64,000 nt of DNA, taken from Stenocarpella maydis. Its lineage: Eukaryota; Ascomycota; Sordariomycetes; Diaporthales; Diaporthaceae. The stretch spans positions 360,661-424,660 of the forward strand of contig NQMI01000010.1 of the NCBI GenBank assembly GCA_002270565.1, read 5' to 3'. A model generated the notes under the pieces. That model was given only the letters and a program-made list of their open reading frames with translations. It did not search any database and was not told where the DNA came from. The position numbers were made by a program, and so were the translations under genes. This document shows, one piece after another, positions 1-11,032 of the stretch (position 1 is the first letter of the stretch; each line of letters starts with the position of its first letter).

Positions 1-1497
1 TTTGTTGTCACGATGGACAGGCGGAGGTCGGCGACGAGTGGGCGAGGGTCCGGTTCTCAGGATGGGTAAAATGTTTTTTTTGTCCCGCTGTGCTGTGGCT
101 CTCTCTGGGCCTGTCGTCAAGATCAGACGAGATGAGAGAGTCGTACGAGGCAGTTACCAGCCTGGCCCTCACAAGTCAAGGCCTGGACAGTGCAGCGTGG
201 ATCCCCGATATGCAGCCGCGGCTCGTGCCAATGAGCGTTGATTGAGAGGACCGATCTAGGTGGTTTTTTGTTTTGTGGTCCGCCGGATATTTCGCGATGC
301 GATGAGGTGCGGTGTGATGTGTGAGTGAAGAGAGAACGAAGCGCCAACTACTTCCATGATTGGTGCTTGTCTGGTGGGTAGACGTCGGGACTGGCTGGTC
401 TTTGCTGGTTGTGTAGACAAAGATTACCAACAGAGAGAGGACTGATGAAGAACAAGCCTGCAGGCTTGGATTCAAACCGCATCGATCTTGAGGAAAAAGG
501 TTAGCAGCGCTAGCGGGAGGTGCTATTAAATGGGCCAACGTTTCTTGTGAAAGAGGGTCCAAAAACCGGGAAACCTGCGGTAGATGATGCTGGTCCCTCC
601 ATCACCTGGTAAATACCTAGGTACCATCAAGACTTGCAAGGGCTCGTACATCCCACAAGCAGTCTGACCTCGTGACGTCGTGCGAAAGAAGTGGTCACGA
701 CGGCTGGTTCCTGTCTGAACCTGTCTCTTACACACAGCAAGGGGCCGATAATTAAGTTAACATAAGGACCAGATGGTGACCCTAGTCGTGCCGTGCCGTG
801 CTGTGCCGTGCGCTGTGCTAGAGAGGTCTTGGTAGGCCAGCATGAATCAAGGCCATGGACCTGGGACCGAGTGGGAGAACACGAGGAGATGGGCAATGCC
901 ATAGGTCCCTGGACACTTTTGACGGTCGCAACCCTGGCTGGTGTCCCACGCAAATAAACTCGTGCGAATTATCGTCTGCGGGAAGTCAATCCATAAAGAC
1001 AGATAATGATGCCGTCCAGATTGCTGCGATAGAGGATAGACAGTAGGTTACCTGTTGCTTACTTACAACTACCCTTCTCAGCTTGGTGCCGGGGATGGAG
1101 CGCCCGCCCTGTCTCTCTGTCTGTCGCTGACCGAACCCCAAACAGAAGGCCCTGCCCTGTACTGCACTCACTACATTGCACTGGGCTGACCAGGAGCCCT
1201 GTCCTGTCCTGAACCTCGCCTCGCCTTCTCGTCTCCACCCCTTGTGCTTGCTCACCTCACCTTATTACGCAGTCCGCACTCCCGGACTACATCCCAGACA
1301 GTTCAAAGTATCAACAGTAATAAATCCGCATTCGGCTCCCAAGGCCATCCAAAATCTCAGCATTTAATAGCTGCACAGAACCTGTTTAGGTACCTAAATA
1401 GCCATCGACACCTGTCTCTTACGGTATTTGCTAGGTCCTCCAAAGACTCCCTACGAGCTCTCCTCCTAGAGCCTTAGGCTATCTGATAGCGGGGACT
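1..1497. other. Gene-poor left edge of window
   Basis: I see no supportable gene here. Open frames are short, overlap on both strands and match no family I know. Two small sequence features stand out: a run of GTGCC-type pentamers around 786-818, and a perfect palindrome TACCTAGGTA at 614-623 that recurs in other spacers of the window. The composition is ordinary and not A+T-rich, so this part does not look RIP-damaged. It is probably intergenic DNA next to the repeat island that begins near 1.5 kb. Confidence 0.5.
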
Positions 1498-1960
1498 ATG
1501 CGTGGGATAAAGGCCCTCCTTAAATCAACCGTATGTATTGGTATATTCCCTAGGAGGGAGGGCCCATTCTGGAATCAAGCGAGGAAGCCACTTATAGCGT
1601 TATCAACGCTAGAGCCTGAATTTATAGGGCTTACAGAGGCTACTCGGGAAATACAGTGGCTTCGAGGTCCTCTATATAGAAACTGAATAGGCCTATTTTT
1701 AGGCTAATGATCCTTTATAGAGATAATATAGGCGCTATCTCCACTGCTAAAGACCCTTCACACCATCAACGAAATAAGCATACGCTTCTTAGGTAACACT
1801 ACCTACGTGCTGAAGTTCAGAAGGGAACCCTCGAAGTTAAATACCTCGAGGGGACAGGTAAATGGTAGGCAGACGGGCTTACAAAAGCCCTTCCAGCCCC
1901 TAAATTTCAGGTGTTTCTAGGCCTACTAGGTCTGGCAGGGTTAGTGGATTAGAAGAGGGT
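1498..1960 (+). mobile_element. Ty1/copia retrotransposon relic (RNase H end of pol)
   Basis: Conceptual translation gives the C-terminal RNase H part of a copia-type polyprotein. The segments ALSTLEPEFIGLTEATREIQ (from about 1588), DNIGAISTAKDPSHHQRNKH (about 1722-1781) and YLRAEVQKGTLEVKYLEGTG (about 1802-1857), then ADGLTKALPAPKFQ, follow the family order. The reading frame changes between pieces and in-frame stops occur, for instance a TAG just before ADGLTK. Only the 3' end of pol is present; no integrase or reverse transcriptase is seen upstream, so this is a truncated dead copy. The family-level call is secure; the exact limits and its LTR are not determined. Confidence 0.8.
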
Positions 1961-2112
1961 CAATAGGGCCCTCTAGCCACTATTTCTTCAATAGATAGAT
2001 TTCTTTCTATAAGGGGGGCTTTCCTTTACTTATATTTCTCTCTCCCGTTTCCATTTCAAGAGTAAGGGTTAAATGTTAGGGCCTATTAGGCCTATATCTT
2101 CAACGGAAGGGG

Positions 2113-2722
2113 TGTTAAACGAAACCGCTCAGCAGGGCGTTGGTACTCCGTGCAAGGAGTTACCTAGACTTCGTGTAAGGAGTTACCCTAGACTTCCTAG
2201 CCAAGGAAGTTACCCTAGACTTTCGAGTCAGGCGAATTTCGCTAAGTACGCCCAGTTCGTGCGTGATGCAAGATGAGGTTGGTGGCCGTGAGTCGATTAT
2301 TTGGCCTGCATTTGCACCTTAATTTGGACCTCTGCATTACCCTTTTTTCTTACCCAAAAAGTAAATAACTTAGCGCATTGGATAGCCTGATTCCTGAAGT
2401 TTGTATGTACTAAATTTGGGCATTGCTAGGGATATGGTTGGCTGGCTGCTTGGACCAAAAAAATATGGTGTGTTGGAAGGGTGAATTTTCCGGCATTTGC
2501 CAATTTGCACCAGAGCCGACCGCAGCGGGCCCAGGGGTGAGACAACGGACGTGGAGGGTATATAATGAGGGCTTATAGAAGCCCCACTTAATTCAATACA
2601 AAGATGTCCAGGGACCATTTTCAATCGTCCCAATTCGCCTCCAGAGCCACCATTACTAGCGGGGGACCCTGCTGAAACCCACACACGCTGAACTGAATGC
2701 TGTTTTATAGCACAATTCATCA
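2113..2722 (+). repeat. 5' LTR (copy 1)
   Basis: Begins TGTTAAACG and ends TTCATCA, so it has TG...CA ends. It holds three tandem copies of a GGAGTTACCCTAGACTT-like unit at about 2155-2222, and a TATATAA box at 2559-2565 with a short leader after it, as expected for an LTR promoter. It matches the second copy at 3929-4524 almost throughout, with scattered substitutions and small indels, so the two have diverged since insertion. Confidence 0.8.
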
Positions 2723-3027
2723 GAAATGAATAAATAATAATACTAAAGCTATCTTTAAGAAATATAATAACTTTAAATAAGCCTTAAAGGATGCCTTTAG
2801 CAATCTAGATGAGGAATAAACTACTGAATAATAGCTTATATAACTTTAGATAGTAAGGCTTTGCTTCTAAATATACTACCTACTTTAAGTAACTTACTGC
2901 CTATATTAATTAGGGTAATAAAGCACTTATAAACTAGTTCTATAAAGAACTTAGAGAAGATATTAAAGATAAGCTTTCTAAAGCGGATAGGCCTAATGAA
3001 TTTGCAAAGTATATTGCTATAGCTATA

Positions 3028-3410
3028 TGTTTCCGGGGTCTAGTAGAAACCGCATGTTTCCGGATCGGCAGGAAACCCAAGCCTTGGCATCTCCACGCGA
3101 CTATAAGAAGGGGCCTTCATGCGTTGCTTTTGAGAAATTTCTAGTCCTAGGGAATCAATCTTTTTATACCCTGTAAATTTGTATCTGTCAGATATATACG
3201 TGTGTACTGTGAAATCATTTCTTGTGCCCTCTTCTTTCTGCCTCTCCTTTTTGGCACCTTCTATTCCCCTTATAACCCTCCTATCGCGTCAGGGGCTCCT
3301 CTTCTTGCCTTCCACTCTCCTCTTGAGGTAGTTGCCTGATCAGGGCTCTGGCAGAACGTTTGCCTTTTGTGTGTGTGGAGGTTTGTCCTCACCCCTCTGG
3401 CCCGTTTTCA
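3028..3410. repeat. Solo LTR-like insertion nested in the gag remnant
   Basis: A 383-base segment with TG...CA ends (TGTTTCCGG ... CGTTTTCA) interrupts the decayed gag frame. It is clearly richer in G+C than the A+T-rich sequence on each side, and the gag-like reading seems to resume on the far side. Flanking pentamers are CTATA (3023-3027) and ATATA (3411-3415), a 4 of 5 match to a target duplication. Inside are a repeated TGTTTCCGG unit and a pyrimidine-rich stretch. I take it for a solo LTR of another family that inserted after the host element decayed. Confidence 0.6.
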
Positions 3411-3928
3411 ATATATATAATAACTACTATTTAAATATATAGAAGCATTAGTATAATAATCCTGGAAACTAATAGAAGCCCTAATACTAACTTAATAATA
3501 AAAAGAAATAATACTATAAAGGGTAATTTTAATAATTAGTAATATAATAAGGAAAATACTTATAGATTACCTTTCCTAGGAACTTTATTGAAAACTAACG
3601 GTAGTATAAGAATGTGCCTCAATAATAGTTAGAAGTATTATAATTATAGAATAGAACATCTTCTCTAAGAATGCTGCTAACTTAGGAAGCAACTATAGAG
3701 ACTCATTTTAAAAGGATAATATCTAGGTTAATAAAACTATATGCTATAAATAGGCCCAAAAATATACTATTCACTTAATAAAGAATGCCTAGTATACCTA
3801 AAAGGCTAAGATACCTTAAGATTTATTAACCTAACCTCTATATAAATGATTCTAATACACCCTAATAAAAATAAACCTAAGTATTTCCAGATAACTTACT
3901 AACTATTCTAAGAAAGCAGTAGGTGCTG

Positions 3929-4524
3929 TGTTAAACGGAACCGCTCAGCAGGGCGTTGGTACTCCGTGCAAGGAGTTACCCTAGACTTCGTTGTAAGGAG
4001 TTACCCTAGACTTCCTAGCAAGGAGTTACCCTAGACTTGCGAGTCAGGCGATTTTCGCTAAGTACGCCCAGTGCGTGCGTGACGCAAGATGAGTTTGGTG
4101 GCCGTGAGTCGATTATTTTGGCCTGCATTTGCACCTTAATTCAGACCTCTGCATTACCCTTATTTCTTACCCAAAAAGTATATGACTTAGTGCATTGGAT
4201 AGCTTGATTTCTGAAGTTTATATGTACTTAATTTGGGTATTGCTAGGGCTATGGTTGGCTAGTTGCTTGGAACCAAAGATGGTGTGTTGGAAGGGCGAAT
4301 TTTCCGGCATTTGCAAATTTGCACCAGAGCCTACCGCAGCGTGCCCAGGGGTGAGACGACGTCGGAGGGTATATAAGGAGGGCTTACAGAAGCCCAACTT
4401 AATTCAATATAAAGTTGTCCAGACCATTGTCAATCGTCCGAATTCGCCTCAGAGCACCATACTGCGACCCTGCCGAAACACACACACGCTGAACTGAATG
4501 CTATTCTATAGCACAAATTCATCA
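3929..4524 (+). repeat. 3' LTR (copy 2)
   Basis: Second copy of the repeat at 2113-2722, with the same TGTTAAACG start, the same three tandem GGAGTTACCCTAGACTT-like units and a TATATAA box at 4370-4376. Open frames inside either LTR (for example 4195-4497) are repeat sequence, not genes. Confidence 0.8.
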
Positions 4525-5195
4525 GAAAAAGTAAGATACTAAATAAGAGAATTAAACCAATATTCTTTTTAAGTTTATTTTATTTTTAAAACTATTTATT
4601 TTATAAGATATTAATATAATATACTTAATTAATAAATAAAGCAAAGAAATTAAAGTTTTTCTTTAATTACTTATTTTTTCTTTCTTAAAATTTAATAAAC
4701 ATAAAATGTAATCTTAAGGAAAGAAATTGGAATTAGCATTTTAGATTAGGAGGGGTACTTACTTAGAAGAAAAAAAATTTAAAGGAAGAGGTTTGAGTTT
4801 GAAGTTGGCCGATAAAAAGGACGTCCCTTGGCCCTTATAAGGGCTGCATTTTGATCACAGACCTCCGTTGCTCGCTTCTTGTCCTCCCTGCTTACCTAAG
4901 CGTGCTTACCTAAGGAGGTCTGTGCATCGGAGATAACCTCACCTACGGCAGTAAGATCTTATCGATAAGACCCAACTGACCAATCCATGCACAAAAAACA
5001 TATTACACCAAAGCAGCCCGTGAAGCTTAAGCTCCGCTCAGAGCGCCACCTCGCAAGCTGGGGTCACTCTTCGCTACGCTCAGTTAGTCACCGACAAAAA
5101 AGTCTTTACGACATCGCTACATTCCTCCCTCTCTAACCTCTCTCTCTTCCCTCAATCAATTCACATAGTGGACGTACAGATCAGATAAAGACCCC
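4525..5195. other. A+T-rich spacer and promoter of chorismate synthase
   Basis: 4525-4790 is strongly A+T-rich with no coding signal and looks like further RIP-eroded repeat. From about 4800 the composition becomes normal. An 11-base inverted repeat (CACAGACCTCC at 4856-4866 and its complement at 4914-4924) lies in this part. The last 100 bases before the ATG at 5196 are pyrimidine-rich, typical of a fungal core promoter and leader. Confidence 0.5.
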
Positions 5196-6549
5196 ATGTC
5201 GACATTTGGCCACTACTTTCGCGTGACGACGTGAGTTTCTTCCCTCCACTAAACTGCTAGGAACGCAAGACAACAGCCTACTGACCTCCATCGTCACAGC
5301 GCCGGCGAGTCCCACGGCAAGACTGTCTCCTGTATCATCGAGAACTGCCCACCAGGGCTGTCCCTTGTCGAGTCCGACATCCAGCCGCAGCTCAATCGCC
5401 GGCGCCCAGGCCAGTCGTCCATCACTACCCCGCGCGACGAGAAGGACCGTGTGACTATAGGGTCTGGATGCGAATTTGGGCGCACGTGTGACAACCCTGC
5501 AGCAAGTCATAATGTTTGCCATGATGCTAATACCTTAGGGTCGCAGATTGGGCACGCCCATACTCCTGACCGTGCCTAACGAGGATCAGCGCCCTCACGA
5601 CTATGGCTCGAAGACCATCGACCTCTACCCGCGCCCCTCCCACGCCGACTGGACTTACCTTGAGAAGTATGGTACCAAGGCCTCCTCTGGGGGCGGCCGG
5701 AGCAGCGCCCGCGAGACTATTGCCCGCGTCGCCGCCGGCGCTGTTGCCGAGAAATGGCTGCGCGAGGCCTACGGCGTCGAGATCGTTGCTTTTGTGTCCT
5801 CGGTTGGCAACATCAAGCTTTTTGAGGACAGGCCTACAACCGATAGCGACGATATCGACTCCCTGAGTGGCAACCCTAGGTTCCTCGAGTTTGTTGACTC
5901 CCTAACCCGCGAGAAGGTAGATGAGTTTCTTCCGGTGCGCTGCCCTGATGCTACCGTTGCGAAGCGTATGGAGGATAAGATTGCCGAGCTTCGCGATCAG
6001 CACGACTCTACTGGTGGTACCGTGACCTGTATCATTCGCGGGTGCCCCTCCGGCCTTGGCGAGCCGTGCTTTGATAAGCTTGAGGCTCTCCTTGCCCACG
6101 CTATGATGTCCATTCCTGCTACTAAGGGCTTTGAGATTGGCTCTGGCTTCCGCGGCGCCGAGATGCGCGGATCCCGCCACAACGACCCCTTCGTGTCAGT
6201 CGCCGTCGCCGACGATGCGACGCCGAGCGCTAAAGCTGGCATTCCTCCCTCACGCCTGCGGACCAAGACGAACCACTCCGGCGGTACCCAGGGCGGCATC
6301 TCCAACGGCATGCCCATCTTCTTCCGCGTTGCGTTCAAGCCCCCCGCTACGATCTCCCAGGACCAGACTACTGCTCGCTACGACGCTTCGGGCGAGGGCA
6401 TCCTGGCCGCCAAGGGCCGTCACGATCCTAATGTTGCTCCTCGCGCGGTTCCTATCGTCGAGGCCATGGCCGCTCTGACTATTGCTGATGCCCTCATGGC
6501 TCAGCACGCGAGGCAGATGGGCATGAAGATTGCCGCAGCTGGACGGTAG
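5196..6549 (+). CDS. ARO2: Chorismate synthase
   Basis: Catalyses the last shikimate step, EPSP to chorismate, the precursor of Phe, Tyr and Trp; fungal enzymes are bifunctional and reduce their own FMN. Exons are 5196-5230, 5300-5485 and 5547-6549, giving 407 residues, near the family's usual length. The two introns restore the conserved reading: TTAGESHGK across intron 1 and EFGRTLGTPI across intron 2. Visible signatures are GESHGK near residue 15, RPSHADWTY near 103, GGRSSARET near 123 and [13 protein letters not shown] in the C-terminal half. Without the second intron the frame hits a stop, so it is needed. It is the first normal-looking gene next to the repeat island. Identity is very secure; the symbol follows the yeast name. 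Confidence 0.95.
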
Positions 6550-6972
6550 TACATTTTGGCCACGTAAGGAACAATCGAAGGGCAGCCTCGGGAAGCGTCG
6601 GCGCTCACGCAAGAGGACGCGAAGGGTACTTCGTCAGCGACGATGAGAGAATCCAGCCGTGCGAGGAAGACAAAACGGACAGTAGCAGATGGTGAATGAT
6701 CCAGCGTCGGCATCCGTCTTAAGGGAGTACGAATGCTCGACTACGTCACCGCCAAGGGATCATCTTTGGCACCCAAAAACAAACAACCGCCATACTTAAA
6801 TGCGAAGTATTTCTCACTGCGGGATAACAGAGACTAGCTTCGTGGAAAACCTCAATCAAATATATTCCGCAAAAGAATCAGCACTTCTCTAGACTTGATC
6901 TCGTTAACATTAATTTCGCGTGATAAAGCGAGACATCTTGGTATGGCTTCGTAATTCTATCCAATGCCAGTC
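6550..6972. other. 3' flank, no gene seen
   Basis: Short spacer between two convergent genes. No coding frame or repeat is recognisable; it presumably contains both 3' untranslated regions. Confidence 0.5.
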
Positions 6973-7847
6973 TCAATCTGCCTCCCTCGTTTTGGCGACT
7001 TCGAGCTTTTCGTGGTGCCGGCTCCTGGCTTTCGCTCTGCTGCACTCTGCCAATCGGCATGATGCACACCTCTTCGGACGCTGACCTTTAATGCCAACTT
7101 GTAATGGATCCGGCTGGGCCGGTTTGGCCGCCTGCCTCCTTTCCTCGAACCACCTCCTTCTGGCTTTCTTTTCTTCCAACTCGCAGGGCGCACACCTCTT
7201 CTTAGGCCTACCGTTAATGCTAATCTGCGCCCGTCCCCTGCAATCACAGCAGATTGGTTCTGGCTTGTCCACGGTCAGTTGAGCGGCCTTTCTCCTTTTC
7301 GGGCGTTCCCTCCTTCTGTCGTTTCTAAGTTTCACCGCACATGACGCACATCTTTGTTTGCCGACTCTTCCTGGCTCTCTGCAATCACAGCAAATGGCGT
7401 CTGGCCTGCTGAGGGCTTCGAGTAAGTCCGCTGTTTTCGATTCGTCTTCAATCTTTTTTTTGACGAGGCTCACACCTTGATTTGTTATATCTCCCTGGCC
7501 CTCCGCAATCGCAGCAGATGGGCGGCAGGATTCCTTGGGCGGCAAGCTTTTTCGCTCTCCTTTTTCGTTTGTTGTCTATATGGAATTTATATTGACAAGA
7601 AGAACATCTCTTCTTTGTCTTCAGCGTGACGATCAGGGACTTCACTCTGATCATCGTCAGAGTCCTCCGCGACATCGAGTGGGTCTTCGGGGATATCATT
7701 GTCACCCTCGAGCTCGTTCTCATCGTCGAAGCGCAGGACCTCGTCGTTGGAGAGGCCATTCTCGTTCTCGGAAATGTTCTCGTCGTCCTCGGAGCGAAGG
7801 GCCTCATAGTCTGAAAAGTCCTCCTCATTCTCGGACGTTCCTAGCAT
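6973..7847 (-). CDS. Cys-rich ICCDC/RCxxC repeat protein, structure uncertain
   Basis: The coding signal starts at an ATG at 7847 with an acidic stretch of about 85 residues rich in Asp, Glu and Asn. It is followed by a basic Cys-rich part in which the unit ICCDC ... RCxxC repeats about three times (near 7515, 7390 and 7250, ending with RCASC near 7070). Paired CxxC knuckles separated by Lys/Arg-rich linkers suggest zinc binding, perhaps with nucleic acid. The frame breaks twice: near 7660-7720, where an intron with a GTGACA donor and CTGAC branch could bridge it, and at a run of eight A near 7455, where one base too many, or an intron starting GTGTGAGCC, could explain it. At that point the expected second RCxxC reads RCEPR, so decay is also possible. 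I do not recognise a named family. Confidence 0.45.
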
Positions 7848-8356
7848 GTCGACGCCATCGTACCTAGGTACTCTTCAGAGCCTTCATCGACAAGTTTCTC
7901 TAAAAGTATATGAGTCAGGCCAAGGCAAGCACCACCGAGGAAGTGAATCTAGAGGTCCACTAACTTGGGCTTTAGAGATATCTTGTGAAACTTTGAGGAA
8001 GTCATTCTTCGTAAATTTTGTTTAGGAATCAAGAACTACTAGCACGAAAGAAACTTATGAGATGCAATGCTGAGGTGCCATAAGAAAAGATAAACAAAAT
8101 GAGGAGACTTAGAACATACACTACTGTATGAAGGGACCACCTATATGTATGGCTTCAAAAGAGCACGTATACGGATTAAGAACAATACCGCCTAAAACAT
8201 ACACCTGAGGCACCGAGCGGGGGCAAATGCTGCAATTGAGCGTGCCGAGCATGACGCAAGTTCGTGATTTCCCTTGGGGAAGGGTGCTCATCTTGCAAAA
8301 GATTCCGATTTTCTTAAACAGGGCGAGGCCTAGAACAAGCCAGAAGTCGCTGCCCG
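7848..8356. other. Spacer, no gene seen
   Basis: No coding frame is supported. A perfect TACCTAGGTA palindrome sits at 7861-7870, just upstream of the Cys-rich gene's start. The remainder is moderately A+T-rich. Confidence 0.5.
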
Positions 8357-8830
8357 CTATCGAAGGGGAAGCTTTTTGTCTGCGTTCTTTGTTGGCGTCG
8401 TGTGGACAACCTTCTTTTCCGGCACGCTTTTGCTACTTTGTTTTCCCGGTACGCCCATGTCTGTTATCTCCCCAGATGATCTAAAGACTGCCGGCTTTCG
8501 ATCCGCATCATTTTCGTTAACCAGTTTAAGCAGGTCCAGAATCGTTTTAGTTGTAGTCATCGGAACTTCAAAGCCTCTCGGCCACGTTGCCCCATCAGCA
8601 GCATCAGCAGCGATCTTGTCTGAGGCGGTGTGACTGGTATCGGCCTTCCCATGAGCTTCCTTCTTTGCCAAGTCTTTGGGCGCTTTCAATGCGATCTGAT
8701 TTGTGCCTTGACGGTTGACGTCGCCGGCATTCCGAGTCTTACTCGCACCAGCAGAGGTGGCTGTTTTGTTTCCAGGCCTTTGAGCGACCTTCTGGTTAGC
8801 AGTGAGAGTGCTTTTGGGGTCTGAGGCCAT
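8357..8830 (-). CDS. Small hydrophilic hypothetical protein
   Basis: I place the start at the ATG at 8830 (MASDPKSTL), preceded by AAAC, a good fungal start context; the frame stays open further upstream but with poorer composition. The product would be 157 residues, rich in Lys, Ala, Thr and Ser, with no signal peptide or membrane segment. Only the middle, around TWPRGFEVPMTTTKTILDLL, looks as if it could fold. It ends KKLPLR. I recognise no family. The frame could be chance, although its length and compositional bias argue for a real, fast-evolving gene. Confidence 0.4.
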   Translation of the reverse strand: MASDPKSTLTANQKVAQRPGNKTATSAGASKTRNAGDVNRQGTNQIALKAPKDLAKKEAHGKADTSHTASDKIAADAADGATWPRGFEVPMTTTKTILDLLKLVNENDADRKPAVFRSSGEITDMGVPGKQSSKSVPEKKVVHTTPTKNADKKLPLR

Positions 8831-9310
8831 GTTTTTGATTAGTGATGGAGTGGTAAATTCAATGTGCTTGGTGGCTGTTCTTGTGTAATTCACGATGGTG
8901 GAGGGAGTAGGCCAATAGGATCCCAGTGCACGGCATAGAAGCGACGAATATATATGACGAAATTGGGTTTGGATCACTTGGTTATGCCAAGCCAATGTCG
9001 TGGGTTGTTGTATGGTATTTACCTTCAGACAAAATAGAACTGGCGGCAGCAGAAACTTGTTCAGTCACCAACGGCTGTGCACTGATGTCAACATTGACTA
9101 CAAGTAGAAACTTGAAGTGCCGGCCTGTTGGTTCACTGGTTTACCCACTCCGAGGCGCAGTTTGATCTACAACGAAACAACTTGAAATTGTCGCCCACCA
9201 TCAATCTCCCTTCCACACACATCCACCCACCACCTTTTACCACGTCAATACTAGGCCATCGCGTTCGGAAATCAACTTACTTCCTCTATTGAACACAGCA
9301 TTGACCTACG
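8831..9310. other. Divergent spacer
   Basis: 480 bases between two divergent starts (8830 on minus, 9311 on plus). The side next to 9311 is rich in C and T with CCACC-type runs, as in fungal leaders. No gene is seen. Confidence 0.4.
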
Positions 9311-10511
9311 ATGGACTCCGATGATGATCTTCTGCAGTTGGTCCGAAAAATATGCCCTGAGTTGCCCGGGGCCTCGGCTGGCCCACTGAGACTTTGGGCT
9401 CCGCTTCAAGACCCGGACAGACCCAGCCTGCCCTACATACCGGGCTTCACGGTGCAGATCAAGCATCACAAGGCTCCTCTGCCTTTTGGTAGAGAAGAAG
9501 AGTATGGTCCCTGGCCCCGCAGGGTGCCCTCCACCACTGAGCTAGAGACAATGACGCAAAGCGCCCTTGTTGTCTCGTTCCCGCCTTTGGAGGCAGATCC
9601 GGCCACCTCAACTACCATCGTTCCTCCAGAATTATACCAGGACCAAAGCGAACAACTCACGATTACTTCATATATTTGTGTCGGCTGTGGCCATGGTGCC
9701 CAGATAGTGCGTTGTACCGTTGCACAACCGGGCAAACCGTCATTCCAGGCTGTTGCAAAGATCTTCGATGCACTATATTACCGCTTTATCCATGATTTAG
9801 CCAGAAGACCCCGCGACACCGCAGCTCAAGCAGATATGGATTACACTAGGGAGGTTTCTGCTTATAATCGCCTCATGTCCGCCGGGGAAGCAGGCAAAAG
9901 GCGTCCCAAAGTTCTATGGATCGTGGACTTTCAAGCTGCCGATCACAAGCCAAGGAGTCGAACATCAGAGGCCAGTGCGACTGATCTTGATCGAGCCTCT
10001 TGAAGGGTTGGATTTGCGAAGCTCACGCATCCAAAACGACTACCTTGCATACAACAATCTAGATGCATTCCACCTGCCCGAGGACTACCGCCTAGAGGTA
10101 CTGGCGCGCGCTTTAGATCGTCATACGTGTTATATGCACTGGGGAGTTGACCATGGGGATCTGGCCAGCCGTAATGTGATGATCGTCACAGATACCAGCG
10201 ACAAACTCAGCACCGGCAACAACAGCACCGTCACTATCCCGCGCGTTGTGCTGGTTGACTTCAATGTATCTACTGTTTATAGCTGTACCCTCATGGGCAA
10301 GCACTCTTTTGAGAGCCTGGCTCGCCCGGCAAACCCCATGGAGTTGTTTTGGAAGTGGTCTCTGGCTGTTGACTTTGAAGGCTGGGACCCTCGAGAATGG
10401 GAAGACTCTGAAATGTTCCAGCAGCAGTGGCTGTTGCGGAGATTTGGTAGCCAAGAGCAGAGAGCTCTGTACGAACCTGTGACCAAGGAGCTTGAGTTTA
10501 GCATCCATTAG
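9311..10511 (+). pseudogene. Kinase-like (APH/protein-kinase fold) gene with a frameshift
   Basis: The first frame runs from the ATG at 9311 to about 9902; the second runs from about 9903 to the stop at 10511. The joined reading would be near 400 residues. The second frame has the phosphotransferase signatures HGDLASRNVMI (about 10150) and VVLVDFN (about 10246), matching the HxDxxxxN catalytic loop and the DFG-like metal site. At the junction the shifted frame continues at once with PKFYGSWTFKLPITSQGVE, which fits the family better than the unshifted tail. One base too many (or two too few) in AAAAGGCGTCCC near 9897-9905 explains this. It may be a recent pseudogene or an assembly error. This large fungal family often sits in variable regions; substrates are unknown. 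Confidence 0.65.
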
Positions 10512-11032
10512 TTGTTATCCTCCAAATGGATAAAAATTCACATGATAATGTTTAATGGCAATTGGCCTGGTTCCCCATTCCAAACGACACTGCCACAGGC
10601 AGCAGCCAGCCCAGCTCACTGATACTTGCACGGTTTTAATATTGTTAGCCATGAGTGGAGTCAAGTGCGTGGCAATATCCGTGAGGATGGCGAAGTTCAA
10701 TATACCATACCGCCCAGTGGTGGCAGGGTCGTCGTCACGACATGACCGGCGGGTGGTGGGGAAGGGGGGGGGGGGGCAAAGGTGCTGCCAAACTAAACTT
10801 GCTGGCGCCCGGTATGGTCGCATTCGGATTCCTCACACCTGCGCCGGAGGCTCGATTTGCACATTAGAATGGAAGGCGCTCACGAGGCCAACCCCTCATG
10901 CGCAGGACGTCAAATTTGGTGGTGATAAATAATTTATCTTGTGGACGAACTATTTACACTATACTTTGAATCCAAGCGAGCTCGGGACCACCACTTGGCT
11001 GCCACGGTGGTTCTAGGTATAACCACCTCATC
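10512..11032. other. Spacer with a 13-G run
   Basis: Convergent spacer between the kinase-like gene and the pectate lyase. A run of 13 G lies at 10764-10776. No gene is supported. Confidence 0.5.

Larger units (their letters stand above)
2113..4524 (+). mobile_element. LTR retroelement with gag remnant only, RIP-damaged
   Basis: Two direct repeats of about 600 bases (2113-2722 and 3929-4524) bound an internal part of 1.2 kb, of which 383 bases are a later insertion. The internal part is A+T-rich and stop-filled, but one frame still reads YKELREDIKDKLSKADRPNE (about 2942-3001), a retroviral-type gag segment, and near 3630-3700 there is a decayed CCHC-like zinc-knuckle string. No protease, reverse transcriptase or integrase is visible. 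The element is therefore either an internal deletion or a naturally short non-autonomous form mobilised by a relative. Ty3-like gag is my reading; the superfamily is uncertain. Target duplications could not be confirmed. Confidence 0.75.

Noticed and set aside
2370..2720. Open frame of 116 codons (-), and a similar one at 4195-4497 (+)
   Set aside because: Both lie inside the two LTR copies, on opposite strands of homologous sequence; they are repeat sequence, not genes.
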